Assembly: GCA_033398695.1 (NCBI GenBank)
Contig: CM065818.1
Span: 34,434,001 to 34,498,000, forward strand
Direction: 5' to 3'
Source: Orobanche coerulescens
Lineage: Eukaryota > Streptophyta > Magnoliopsida > Lamiales > Orobanchaceae
Length of the DNA: 64,000 bases
Part shown: positions 10,530-20,996 of the stretch, piece after piece
Layout of the letters: each line of letters begins with the position of its first letter
How positions within the stretch are numbered: the first letter of the stretch is position 1
Notes under the pieces: generated by a model
The model's input: the letters and a program-made list of their open reading frames with translations, nothing else
Databases searched by the model: none
What the model was told of the DNA's origin: nothing
Position numbers and translations under genes: made by a program

Positions 10530-11846
10530 TTATTGATAATACCTCTTTAAATACATAGCATTCCACGGGTAAGTTAATCCTTGGCCGTTCAGATATTCCA
10601 GCCGGTAGGCTCCATTCTGAAGGACTTCACTAACTTTATATGGTCCTTCCCATTTGGGCTTAAGTGGTCCGGGATCCGGGCCCAATACCCTTTTAAGGAC
10701 GAGGTCGCCGACCTGGAAGCTTCTAGGGTGAACCTTGGAGTTGTAATATTTTTCACTCCTTCTTTTGTAGACGGCGTTTCGCATTTCTGCCTGAGCTCAT
10801 TTTTCGGCAAGGAGGTCCAGATTCACTTCGAGGGCCAAGTCGTTACCCTGCTCTTCAAAATGGGCTACTAGGTAGGTAGGTGCCCTGATTTCAACTGGGA
10901 TAACGGCTTCAGAGCCGAAATCCAAGGAGAAAGGCATTTCTCCGGTGGCGGATTTATGCGTTGTTCTGTAGGCCCATATGGTCCCGGGGAGCTCCTCGGG
11001 CCAGGAACCCTTGAGTTCCTCGAGGCGTGTCTTGAGATGTTGCTTCAAGATCTTGTTGACCGCCTCGACCTGCCCGTTGGACTGTGGATAGTAAGGCGTG
11101 GAAAAGTTATTTCGTATTTGGAGGCCGTCGCAGAAGGCTCGAAACTTCTTATTGTCAAATTGTCTGGCATTATCATAGACAATAGATTGAGGGATCCCGA
11201 ACCGGCATATGATTGACTTCCATATAAAGTCGACTATCTTCTATTCGGTTGTTCGTGCCATAGGCTCGGCCTCTACCCATTTCGTAAAATAATCGACTGC
11301 GACGATGGCGTATTGCAATCCTCCCCGTCCCTTAGGTAGAGGGCCGATCAAGTCGATTCCCCACTTGGAGAATGGCCATGGTCAATATACGGAAGTGAGA
11401 GTTTCCGGCGGGGATCGGATCTGCGGAGCGAAGATTTGGCACCGGACGCACTTCCGCACGAGCGTGATGGCATCTTTTTTGAGATTAGGCCAATAATAGC
11501 CTTGCCGGATTAGTTTATAGGCCAATGCCTGGCCGCCAGAATGATTACCGCATATACCCTCGTGCACCTCTCTGAGGGCATATTCTGATTCTAATTCGGA
11601 CAGGCATTTCAGCAGCAGAACCGAGTATCCTCTTTTATATAAGGTTCCATCCATGATGGTGAACCGGGTAGACTGAGTTCGTAATGATCTCGCTCGGACT
11701 CGGTCCTCGGGTAAAATGCCGCTTTGAAGGGCTGCCTCCACCCTTGTGGTTCTGACTGTTCGGCTGCCCGGACTTCGGCCATTTCCAGGGCTGATGAGGC
11801 ATGATACCCTATGCTGACCTCATCCATATGTTTGGCTCCGGCGCCA
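10530..11846 (-). pseudogene. Tat integrase with the end of RNase H (broken)
   Basis: Read leftward from the nested insertion site, the sequence passes from the RNase H/integrase linker into the H2C2 zinc finger (HEGICGNHSGG, then CVRCQIFA, about 11600-11420). The catalytic core follows, with AIVAVDYFTKW, IPQSIVYDNARQFDN and GQVEAVNKILK supplying the DDE residues. The C-terminal part contains FQVGDLVLKRVLGPD and KWEGPYKV near 10700-10600. Several frameshifts separate these parts, and a TAG stop lies just after AEPMARTTE, so no complete protein can be made. The integrase joins DNA ends of the cDNA copy to the host chromosome. Confidence 0.8.
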
Positions 11847-13172
11847 TGTTAGGCGTATTTTTATACGCTTATTTATCATTATTTTGTATTATTTTGGCGA
11901 GTAAAATTGCATAAATGAGTTTTTAATGTCTTATTCTCGCATGTTTGACAGGAGATTGGAGTCTGGAAGCTAAAAGGAGGCAAAACGGGCGAAAACGGCG
12001 AATTTTGACCATGGGCCGCGGCACAAAGCAAGTGGGCCGCGGCACACGAAGAGGACCAGCGAGCACCAGAGTAATATGTACTCTGTGCCGCGGCACAGAC
12101 CAGGTGAGCCGCGACCCAGAAGAAAGTCACGGCGCCCAGGTTTTAATCTGGACGCCATGTGCCGCGGCACAGATTAAGTGAGTCGCGGCACACAGGGCGG
12201 TTTTGGTGTGCTCCGCGCGGGTTTGGGCCGTTTTGAAGCCAGTTCTCGACCTACTCACACGGACGCGATTTGGATGTTGTTGGGAGCTATAAATAAGGGT
12301 TTAAGACCCTAATTAATCATCTTTGGAGGCTTGGGAAAAAGAGGATCACAGAAGACTATCGCAGACGAGAGAAGCAGAAGACATCAAAGGCGGAGGGCGG
12401 AATCCAGAAGAACGGAGGAATCCGAGCTCTTCATCTGCGTTTGATTTTCATGCTTTTATATATTAATTATGTATTTTCATTATTTAGCATGTCAGGCTAA
12501 AACCCTTGTTCTAGGATTTTGATGAAACCTAAGTTTTGACGGATTTGCTTTAGATTATCTATATAATTCCCTTTTCTATTGAGTTTTCCCAATTGATTTT
12601 AATGCTTTCAATTGTCTGGCCAATAATTGGATTGTTTTAATTACCTTACTCGAATCGGGAGAGGAGAGTTGGTGAGGAACTATTGGTGAGGACCGTTTTA
12701 TTCTGTGAGATAGGAATATACTCATAGGAACTACGTGGCCTTTTGGAGATTTTATGCTTTTTGCCTATTGATAAATTAATTCACCTAGGTATAGAGTGCG
12801 TTATTCGCCTTTAGAAAAATCTATTGACCTCGGGAGAGGCGGTAGAGTATTTTAGCAATCTTCGCCTTCAATAAATTGGGAAAATCATTAATTTCAGATA
12901 ATCGAGAGTAAATTCGAATAAACTGAGGTGGATTCATAATCCTATAATTATTCATCATTTGATTTTCCTTCTTTGATCGAACATTTATACGGTTTAGTCT
13001 TTTATTAATTCTTTTAGTAATTAATTGCATCCCAAAGTTCGATTGTTCAAATAAAACTAAAATACATAAAAATCGGTAGTTAGTAATTCAGTCCTCGTGG
13101 GAACGATACTCACTCATCACTTTATTACTTGTCAACGATAACGTGCACTTGCGTTAACGAAAAATCGCAACA
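11847..13172 (+). repeat. 5' LTR of the nested Athila-related element
   Basis: 1326 bp from TGTTAGGCG to CGCAACA, matching 19675-20996 with about twenty differences by eye. It contains several GCCGCGGCAC motifs and a TATA box (TATAAATA, 12288-12295). Confidence 0.93.
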
Positions 13173-13178
13173 AGTTTT

Positions 13179-13196
13179 TGGCGCCGTTGCCGGGGA
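13179..13196 (+). promoter_or_regulatory. Primer-binding site (tRNA-Asp)
   Basis: TGGCGCCGTTGCCGGGGA starts 7 nt after the 5' LTR. It is complementary to the 3' end of plant tRNA-Asp, the primer used by Athila elements. Confidence 0.85.
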
Positions 13197-13316
13197 CTGA
13201 GTTTACTAATATCAATTTCAGTATTTCTAGTCTTAGTTTGGACATTTTTTTTTATTTACTTATTTTCGTGTATTTTATTTTATTTGTTTGTCCTTTCAGG
13301 ATCTTTCGGGTAGTGC

Positions 13317-15698
13317 ATGAGAAAATTCGGTAACGAAGGCCTACTACATTTGGAGACCGAACTCGAGCGCACTCTTCGAAGAAACAAGAAGGAAAAACGA
13401 CAGTTACCAGCGAAAGTCAACATGGCCGAAAATATCGAAAACCACGGAGGTGATAACCCTGTTCAGCAAGTTCAACCGGCATTAGCACTTCGAGATTATG
13501 CTATGCCGCAAATTAACACAAACTTTTCGGGGATTCGGTGTCCCACTATCCAGGCGAACAATTTCGAAATCAAGCCTGTAATTATTCAGATGGTGCAAGC
13601 GAGCCAATTCTGTGGATTGCCGAATGATGATCCCAATGCACACATTGCGTCATTTCTCGAGATTTGTGACACGTTCAAGAACAATGGTGTCACCGACGAT
13701 GCTATCCGTTTACGGCTTTTTCCTTTCTCTTTGAGGGACAAAGCGAAATTTTGGTTAAATTCTTTACCATCGGGCTCGATCACGACATGGGCGGAATTAG
13801 CGCAAGCCTTCCTTGCTAAATTCTTCCCACCTTCGAAGATGGCGAGGCTGAGAAACGAAATTACCACTTTTGGTCAATACGATATGGAGTCGATGCACGA
13901 GGCGTGGGAGCGATACAAATATTTGTTAAGGAGATGCCCACATCACGGCCTTCCGGAATGGCTCCAAATTTAGACATTCTACAATCGTTTGAGTGCCTCT
14001 ACACACACTCTCGTGGATGCAGCCGCTGGAGGAGATTTAATGGGAAAAACTATGGCTGAAGCACACTCTTTGTTGGAAGCTATGGCCGCTAATGCATATC
14101 AATGGCCATCTGAAAGAGTAACTCCGAAGCGAGTCATGGAAATTTCAAATAATGATCCAATCTCTACATTGTCAGCCCAAGTCGCAGCATTAACGCAGCA
14201 GCTTCAAGCATTTTCGCATGCTCCTTCCCCCGTTACCATTGAGTCTTGCAATTGGTGTAACGGATCTCACCCTAGCGCGGAGTGCCAATTCGGAAACCTG
14301 TTCGAGCATCCCCCAATTGAACAAGCTCAGTTCGTAAGAAACGGAAACCGGCAAAATAATTCGTACTCCAACACGTATAATCCGGGATGGCGTAATCATC
14401 CCAACTTCTCATGGAGAAACGGACAGAACTCGAACCAGCCTCCGTTCGCTCAAAACCAATAGAAGCCTCCTCCCGCTCCAAAAGTTTCTCTCGAGGAAGC
14501 AATTGCGAAATTGGCAGCGAATACGAGTCAATTCATGACCCGTACAGAAGCAACATTGCAAAATCATTCCGCTTCCATTCGCAACTTGGAAGTCCAACTG
14601 GGCCAGATTGCTAATGTGTTGACAGCCCGCCCGGAGGGAGCATTGCCAAGTACGACCGAGACAAATCCTAGAGAAAGTCTAAATGCAATCAGTTTGAGAA
14701 GCGGGAAGGAGGTGTGTGACCAGCCTGAGAGAAGTGAAAAGAGAAGTGAAATTAAGGAGAAGAAAAATTTAGCGACGGAGGAATCACAAGATTGGAGACC
14801 TTCGATAACGTTTCTAGATAATCCGAAGGCATATGTGCCACCCATCCCGTTTCCGCAGAGATTACAACAGAAAAAGGCGGACAAGCAATTCTCTAAGTTC
14901 CTCGATGTGTTCAAGAAGCTTCATATTAACATTCCATTTGCCGACGCGTTGGAGCAAATGCCGAGCTACGTTAAATTCATGAAGGAGATCTTGTCAAAGA
15001 AAAGAAAACTCGAGGAGTTTGAGACAGTCGCCTTGACGGAGGAGTGCAGCGCGATTCTTCAGAAAAAGCTTCCGCCAAAATTGAAGGATCCGGGAAGTTT
15101 CATCATACCGTGCACCATGGGGAATCTCTCCTTTAATAAGGCGTTGTGCGATCTCGGTGCTAGTATTAACCTCATGCCTCTGTCTATTTTCAAAAGGCTG
15201 GGAATTGGAGAAGCAAAGCCGACGACGGTCTCCTTGCAACTAGCGGATCGATCTATTAAGTATCCGAGGGGAGTGATTGAGGACGTGTTAGTAAAAGTGG
15301 ATAAATTTATCTTTCCAGCGGATTTTATTGTTCTCGACATGGAGGAAGATCAAGATATCCCGATTATCTTGGGACGACCATTTTTAGCGACCGGCCGAAC
15401 TCTTATAGACGTGGAAAAAGGGGAATTAACTCTGCGGGTTCAAGACGAGCATGTCACGTTCCAAGTGTTCAAATCCTTTTCATGTCCGGGAGGTGTTGAT
15501 AAGAGCTCACAAAGTGAAAGTGTGGAGGCCGTTGCGAAAGAAAGACACCAAAAAAATCGTCGGTCGAAAAACTCAGATTCCGTTTCAGATGATCCAACTT
15601 TTAAGAAAGATGTAGAACGAGTCGCATTTCTCAAGCATGTGAACATGCCATCATCGCATCTGACCAGCCACAATCGGAAAAGTTTGCTGCTGTCATAA
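13317..15698 (+). pseudogene. Athila-type gag-protease with two in-frame amber stops
   Basis: One reading frame runs from ATG 13317 to 15698, interrupted only by TAG at 13971-13973 and 14460-14462. The N-terminal half is the retrotransposon gag domain (FCGLPNDDPNAHIASFLEIC, then FPFSLRDKAKFWLNSLP and AFLAKFFP). A linker follows with NPGWRNHPNFSW, normal in Athila. The C-terminal part is a retropepsin with active-site CDLGASINLMP near 15150 and ILGRPFLATGRTLID near 15370. Both stops probably come from CAG glutamine codons by C to T change. After the protease the frame continues about 70 residues without any RT. Gag forms the virus-like particle and the protease cuts the polyprotein. Confidence 0.85.
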
Positions 15699-15967
15699 GT
15701 TCTTTCGTGAAAGAGGAAAATAAGCCGTAAGTCAAACGGACGTCTAATCATGAGAAAAATGGGTGTTTCGGAAAGTTGTTCTCGTCAAAACCTTTCCGCA
15801 AACAACATTGGATGTCCGAACCGAAAATCGAATCGTTAAGGACCGATGGTCAAAATTTTAAAACCCATATTAACGGTTCGATGAATGGGGCGGAGATCAA
15901 ATGGAGTTTGTGAAAAGCGAACTGATTTTTTTAATAATTCCGGCTGAAGACTCTAAACTTAGCGCTT

Positions 15968-15985
15968 CTCGGGAGGCAACCCGAG
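15968..15985 (+). other. Conserved hairpin CTCGGG-AGGCAA-CCCGAG
   Basis: A six-base-pair stem and AGGCAA loop follow the remnant of the pol end. A matching hairpin with different but still paired bases lies at 56562-56579 in the second Athila element. Athila relatives commonly have a similar sequence here. Confidence 0.7.
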
Positions 15986-16139
15986 TTCTTAGTTGTAGAT
16001 TTTTGCATTTCAGTATTTTTCTTGCATTTTTGAATATTTATGTTTCATCATTTTTTGCTTTGATTTGCTTTTACCTCTCGTTCTTGACGTGTTCCTGTTA
16101 AAATTATGTGCAGGAAAAGTCCCAGGGGAGAACTTTATG

Positions 16140-16370
16140 CCTGAGCTGCGGCACAAGTAAAATGAGCCGCGACACACACAAATCGAAGGGGAGAGCTTAA
16201 CTTTCTGTACTATGTGCCGCGGCACAACCTTACTGAGCCGCGGCACACTTGATGGCTGAGCCGCGGCACCTGCTTTCTGAGCCGCGACACATGTCGACAT
16301 AAAATCCACAACCAGGCATGCTGTACTCTGTGCCGTGGCTCACTTGAGCTATGCCGCGGCACACCTTGCG
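16140..16370. repeat. Cluster of GCCGCGGCAC motifs in the internal region
   Basis: About eight intact or one-base-changed copies of the palindrome GTGCCGCGGCAC or its half GAGCCGCGGCAC occur in 230 bp. The same motif is clustered in both LTRs of this element. Confidence 0.8.
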
Positions 16371-17057
16371 TAATTTGAACAGCCCAGGTAGTTTATAACT
16401 CTCATTCGGCCGACTACCCCAGGTACAAATCCCTTCCTCTCCTTTGCGCGCGCGATCGGCCGATCTTCATCTCCCTTCTTCCTCTTGCAATTTTTCTTGC
16501 ACTCTTCACAATACAAGCAAGGTATGTCTAAACTTGTAATCTAAATTGTTCTATGAATCGAAAGGTGAAGTTGTGTTATTTATTTGAGGAGTGATTGTGT
16601 TCTTTCTTTCAAAATTCCTATCAAGTTGAGTTGATGACATGATGGCTTTTGATCGATTTTTGATGGTTATTTTTGATTATGAATGAGTTGAATATGTCGG
16701 TTGTCATGACGAATGATTCGTGTTGTTGTTTTTGGGGATTTTATCGAGCTATTATCTTGTTTGTTCTTCAATTGAACTCATGCCCTTTAAGTGTTTGATG
16801 AAATGTCTGAATGAAAAAATTGTCTTTGTTAAGGTAATATTTTGAATCTATGTGCAACATCTTCGTTCTAGAATTACAGCAACCCCAACCCTTACGTCTA
16901 GTTTAAACGTTAAAGTTCAAATTCTATTTTTATCTCACGACTGTGCTATCTCATTAAATTCGTGAATTACGGCTGGATATCCTTAGCCGAGTGATGACTA
17001 TTCTCGTTATTGTTCGAGTAAGTAAACTCCAGTGTTTAATTTTTTTCAGGATTCGCT
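16371..17057 (+). other. Non-coding leader before the env-like ORF
   Basis: Mostly T-rich non-coding sequence. It ends in TTTAATTTTTTTCAGG just before the ATG at 17058, which looks like a splice acceptor. A spliced subgenomic message is known for env-like ORFs of some elements but is only inferred here. Confidence 0.4.
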
Positions 17058-18400
17058 ATGGCTAGGACTAAGAAGCTGAGCAAGAGGGCCAGGACTCAGT
17101 CATCCCCCACTCGAGGGGAAACTTCTCGTAGTCGCGCCGAGTCGGAGGCGCACCAGTTCTCTGACCCGGAGATCCACAAAATCTTCAACGAGAAGATTCG
17201 CCCGCGACCTCTGATCCCGGAGAGGGGATTCACTCCAGCCCCCCAGGACGGGGAACTGCTGACTATGATAGACGCAATGGGGTGGGCCCATTTCGCTGCA
17301 CCCCCCGAGCCAGCGGTGATCTCGATAGTGCGGGAATTCTATGCCAGCGCGTTATTGAAGCACATTCGGGCTGGCCAGATGATACAGCAGCCAGACACTC
17401 GGACGCAGGTCGTCGTCCGAGGCATTACATTGGATTTCTCGGTGGATGCTATTCGGAGGTTGTTTGAGCTGCCGGTCTTTGATGAGACAGCTTATGCGCG
17501 AGTCATGGATAGCCTCACGAAGGAGGCTCTGCTCGAGACTCTTACACAGCCCGACTCGGACTGGGAGCGGCGCACACCGGCTTCTTCTACTTTCTACTTC
17601 AAGAGCTCGCAACTCAGCCGGCTCGATCGAGCATGGTTATACTTTATCTGCGCCCGTGTAGACCCTACTTCTCAGATCCGCACTGTTTTTCTTTCCCGAG
17701 CTCGGACATTATATGCTATCACCTCCGGGCTGCGATTCGATGTGGCTCCTCTCCTGGTCCGATCTATCTTCCAGTGTATTCAGGGAGGGGCCAAGATGGG
17801 GTTGAAGCACCCCTCTCTTATCTGCACTCTGTGTCGGCAGTCGGGTATGACGTGGTGGGACGACGAGCCGATGCTAGCTCCCCAGGCCCCGATCGACCAC
17901 CGCATCATCTCACATTTTAACTAGTGGGGAGGAGCGCCGGCGCACGCTCGGGGGAGAGGATTTCTACTGGATGAGGCCCACGAGGGATCCCCCGAGCCTC
18001 TTCTGCTGACACAGGGGCAGGCAGATGCTGGCCCACCGCCCGATAGAGAGAGATTGCAGGCGATGTTCGACGGGCTAAGGGAGGATATGAGGATAGAGAG
18101 AGGATATGAGGAGTGAGAGAGAGGAGATGAGGAGAGAGAGAGAGTCTTATGGCTGCCATGAGAGAGGAGAGCCGGACGGAGAGGGAGAGCATCATTACTG
18201 CCGTCCGAGCTGAGATGCGAGAGCAGGCCGGCCGGGCCAATCTTCGTGAGTCGAGGCGTCTGGCAGCGAGGGACGCCTACCACCAGGAGAACCTTGCCGC
18301 ATGGACGGCCCACATTTTGCACCCGGACGGGCCATTTATTGCACCTGCTCGGCCAGCCACACCACACTCCTCGCCGGATGACGCCGGCACCAGCTCGTGA
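17058..18400 (+). pseudogene. Athila env-position ORF (putative plant transposon protein, PF20167-like), broken
   Basis: ATG 17058 opens 288 codons to a TAG at 17922-17924. The start is basic and nuclear-signal-like (MARTKKLSKRARTQ). It is followed by LIPERGF, WAHFAAPPEPAVISIVREFY and VVVRGITLDFSVDAIRRLFE, which match the domain annotated as putative plant transposon protein in Athila-type elements. The same frame continues beyond the TAG through WGGAPAHARGRGF into an acidic/basic repeat; a frameshift then leads to an Arg/Glu-rich coiled-coil-like tail ending near 18400. No clear transmembrane segment is seen, so calling it an envelope protein would be unsupported. Its role is unknown. Confidence 0.7.
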
Positions 18401-18914
18401 GAGGATTGTAGGGGAGTACTTGACCTTTCACTTTTATTGCATATTATATTTTGTCCATTGAGGTCAATGTACGTCCTAAGTTTGGGGGGGTTATTTCTGT
18501 TGCTACATTTACTGCTGCACATATTTCGTTTGCACTTTTTGTTATTTTAGTTATCTTTTTGTCGATAGCCTTGCTTGTCATGATTTTACTCTTATTCGTG
18601 AATTTTTCGTGCTTCTATTTGTGTAATACTGATGTTACGACACTTTTTTCTCTCTGAAGAAACGGTCGAGTTTTAGACGAGTTGTAGTCAGTGATTTCTG
18701 TTTCTGCTAAGTCTTCATTTAGGTCTGAAATTTTTTTCGTTTTTTGTAGAGACCTTAGCGGATAAGAGAGGAGACATGCGTGTTTTCAAAGCGTCGTTTA
18801 TACGTTTGGTTTCATTTTTTCGGTTAGCTAGTCGTTCAGTAACATAAGTCGTGTTGGTACTTGCTTTGAGTTTAGAGTCGGACAGTTTTTCCCAAGAGTC
18901 ATGATATTATTTAT

Positions 18915-19200
18915 TCTATGACGGGAAGTCTAGTAACCGAGGGTATTCACGTGACCCGTTGTTTACTCTCGCGTAAAACGACGACCCTGATTAGACTAGT
19001 GATTTAGAAATTTCGCATATGCCAATGATAGGGAGCCTAGTAACCTAGGGTATTCGCGTGACCCGTTGTTTACTCTCGCGTAAAACAGCGACCTTGATTC
19101 GGACACGCAGGAATAGCTATTCGATTTGTTTCTCCGCTGTGGAGGGGAACTTAGTAACTAGAAGCATCCATGTGCCCCATGAGTGTCTTTTACATCAAAC
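18915..19200 (+). repeat. Imperfect tandem repeats in the 3' non-coding region
   Basis: Units of about 105-120 bp share TAGTAACC(G/T)AGGGTATTC, GTGACCCGTTGTTTACTCTC and GCGTAAAAC. The first two units (from about 18920 and 19030) are close and the third (from about 19140) is weak. They lie between the env-like ORF and the 3' LTR. Confidence 0.7.
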
Positions 19201-19658
19201 GGTTTCCCAATACATGAGAATGGAAGTTCCACCCTAGTTTATCCCGATGAAACATCCCGAGATCCGAACCTAGTGGTCAACTCGAATCAATTTCTTGAGC
19301 ATACATATAAGGGAATACTGTTCGAGGGTTATTTTTGATGAAACTCGTGAAAATTTTGCCATTAGACTGTGGAACGGGGCGAACTAGCTTATTTATTTTA
19401 ACCTTTCATATTGACGGTCGATTAGATTCACGTTTGTTAATCTTTGAGCTGGATTTTCTTCATGAACGAGTGATTAGGACTGAACTTGGTTGCTTTGTGG
19501 AATCAGTGTTCTGAGTGTAGCTCGCTATTACGATACTCGTACTATTCAGAGAGAATTTCAGGGTAGTATTTATTAGGTTGAGCACTATGAGTTGCACGAT
19601 TATTCACGATATTCTTTTGTTGAAATTAACTCTTTTTGCTTGAGGACAAGCAAAGGAT

Positions 19659-19670
19659 CAAGTTTGGGGG
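19659..19670 (+). promoter_or_regulatory. Polypurine-type tract before the 3' LTR
   Basis: CAAGTTTGGGGG, then TATT and the LTR start TGTTAGG at 19675. It is the expected plus-strand primer. A very similar sequence (AAGTTTGGGGGTGG) occurs at 58096 in the other Athila element, but 1 kb from its LTR. Confidence 0.6.
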
Positions 19671-19674
19671 TATT

Positions 19675-20996
19675 TGTTAGGCGTATTTTTATACGCTTAT
19701 TTATCATTATTTTGTATTATTTTGGTGAGTAAAATTGCATAAATGAGCTTTTAATGTCTTATTCTCGCATGTTTGACAGGAGATTGGAGTCCGGAAGCTA
19801 AAACGAGGCAAAACGGGCGAAAACGGCGAATTTTGACCGTGGGCCGCGGCACAAAGCAAGTGGGCGGCACACGAAGAGGACCAGCGAGCACCAGAGTAAT
19901 CTGTACTCTGTGCCACGGCACAGACCAGGTGAGCCGAGCCCAGAAGAAAGTCACGGCGCCCAGGTTTTAATCTGGACGCCATGTGCCGCGGCACAGATTA
20001 AGTGAGCCGCGGCACACAGGGCGGTTTTGGTGTGCTCCGCGCGGGTTTGGGCCGTTTTGAAGCCAGTTCTCGACCTACTCACACGGACGCGATTTGGAGG
20101 CTGTTGGGAGCTATAAATAAGGGTTTAAGACCCTAATTAATCATCTTTGGAGGCTTGGGAAAAAGAGGATCACAGAAGACTATCGCAGACGAGAGAAGCA
20201 GAAGACATCAAAGGCGGAGGGCGGAAGCCAGAAGAACGGAGGAATCCGAGCTCTTTATCTGCGTTTGATTTTCATGCTTTTATTTATTAATTTTGTATTT
20301 TCATTATTTAGCATGTCAGGCTAAAACACTTGTTCTAGGATTTTGATGAAACATAAGTTTTGACGGATTTGCTTTAGATTATCTATATAATTCCCTTTTC
20401 TATTGAGTTTTCCCAATTGATTTTAATGCTTTCAATTGTCTGGCCAATAATTGGATTGTTTTAATTACCTTACTCGAATTGGGAGAGGAGAGTTGATGAG
20501 GAACTATTGGTGAGGACCGTTTTATTCTGTGAGATAGGAATATACTCATAGGAACTACGTGGCCTTTTGGAGATTTTATGCTTTTTGCCTATTGACGAAT
20601 TAATTCACCTAGGGATAGAGTGCGTTATTCACCTTTAGAAAAATCTATTGACCTCGGGAGAGGCGGTAGAGTATTTTAGCAATCTTCGCCTTCAATAAAT
20701 TGGGAAAATCATTAATTTCAGATAATCGAGAGTAAATTCGAATAAACTGAGGTGGATTCATAATCCTAGAATTATTCATCATTTGATTTTCCTTTTTTGA
20801 TCGAACATTTATACGGTTTAGTCTTTTATTAATTCTTTTAGTAATTAATTGCAACCCAAAGTTCGATTGTTCAAATAAAACTAGAATACATAAAAATCGG
20901 TAGTTAGTAATTCAGTCCTCGTGGGAACGATACTCACTCATCACTTTATTACTTGTCAACGATAACGTGCACTTGCGTTAACGAAAAATCGCAACA
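19675..20996 (+). repeat. 3' LTR of the nested Athila-related element
   Basis: 1322 bp, TGTTAGGCG to CGCAACA, with TATAAATA at 20112-20119. About 98% similar to the 5' LTR by eye. It lacks a few bases of one GCCGCGGCAC motif near 19864. Confidence 0.93.

Larger units (their letters stand above)
11847..20996 (+). mobile_element. Athila-related non-autonomous LTR retrotransposon (gag-protease only) nested in the Tat element
   Basis: Plus-strand element of 9.15 kb with 1.32-kb LTRs. It has a tRNA-Asp primer-binding site, broken gag and protease, a pol end-type hairpin, an env-like ORF and a long 3' region ending in CAAGTTTGGGGG. RT, RNase H and integrase are absent: the protease reading frame is followed within about 250 bp by sequence resembling the extreme end of Athila pol. 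It splits the Tat pol between RNase H and integrase. Flanks CGCCA (11842-11846) and CGCTA (20997-21001) look like a 5-bp target duplication with one later change. The layout resembles the TR-GAG type of non-autonomous element. Confidence 0.85.

Noticed and set aside
17058..17924. True retroviral envelope protein
   Set aside because: No clear signal peptide or transmembrane helix is visible; only the env-like position and the plant transposon domain are supported.
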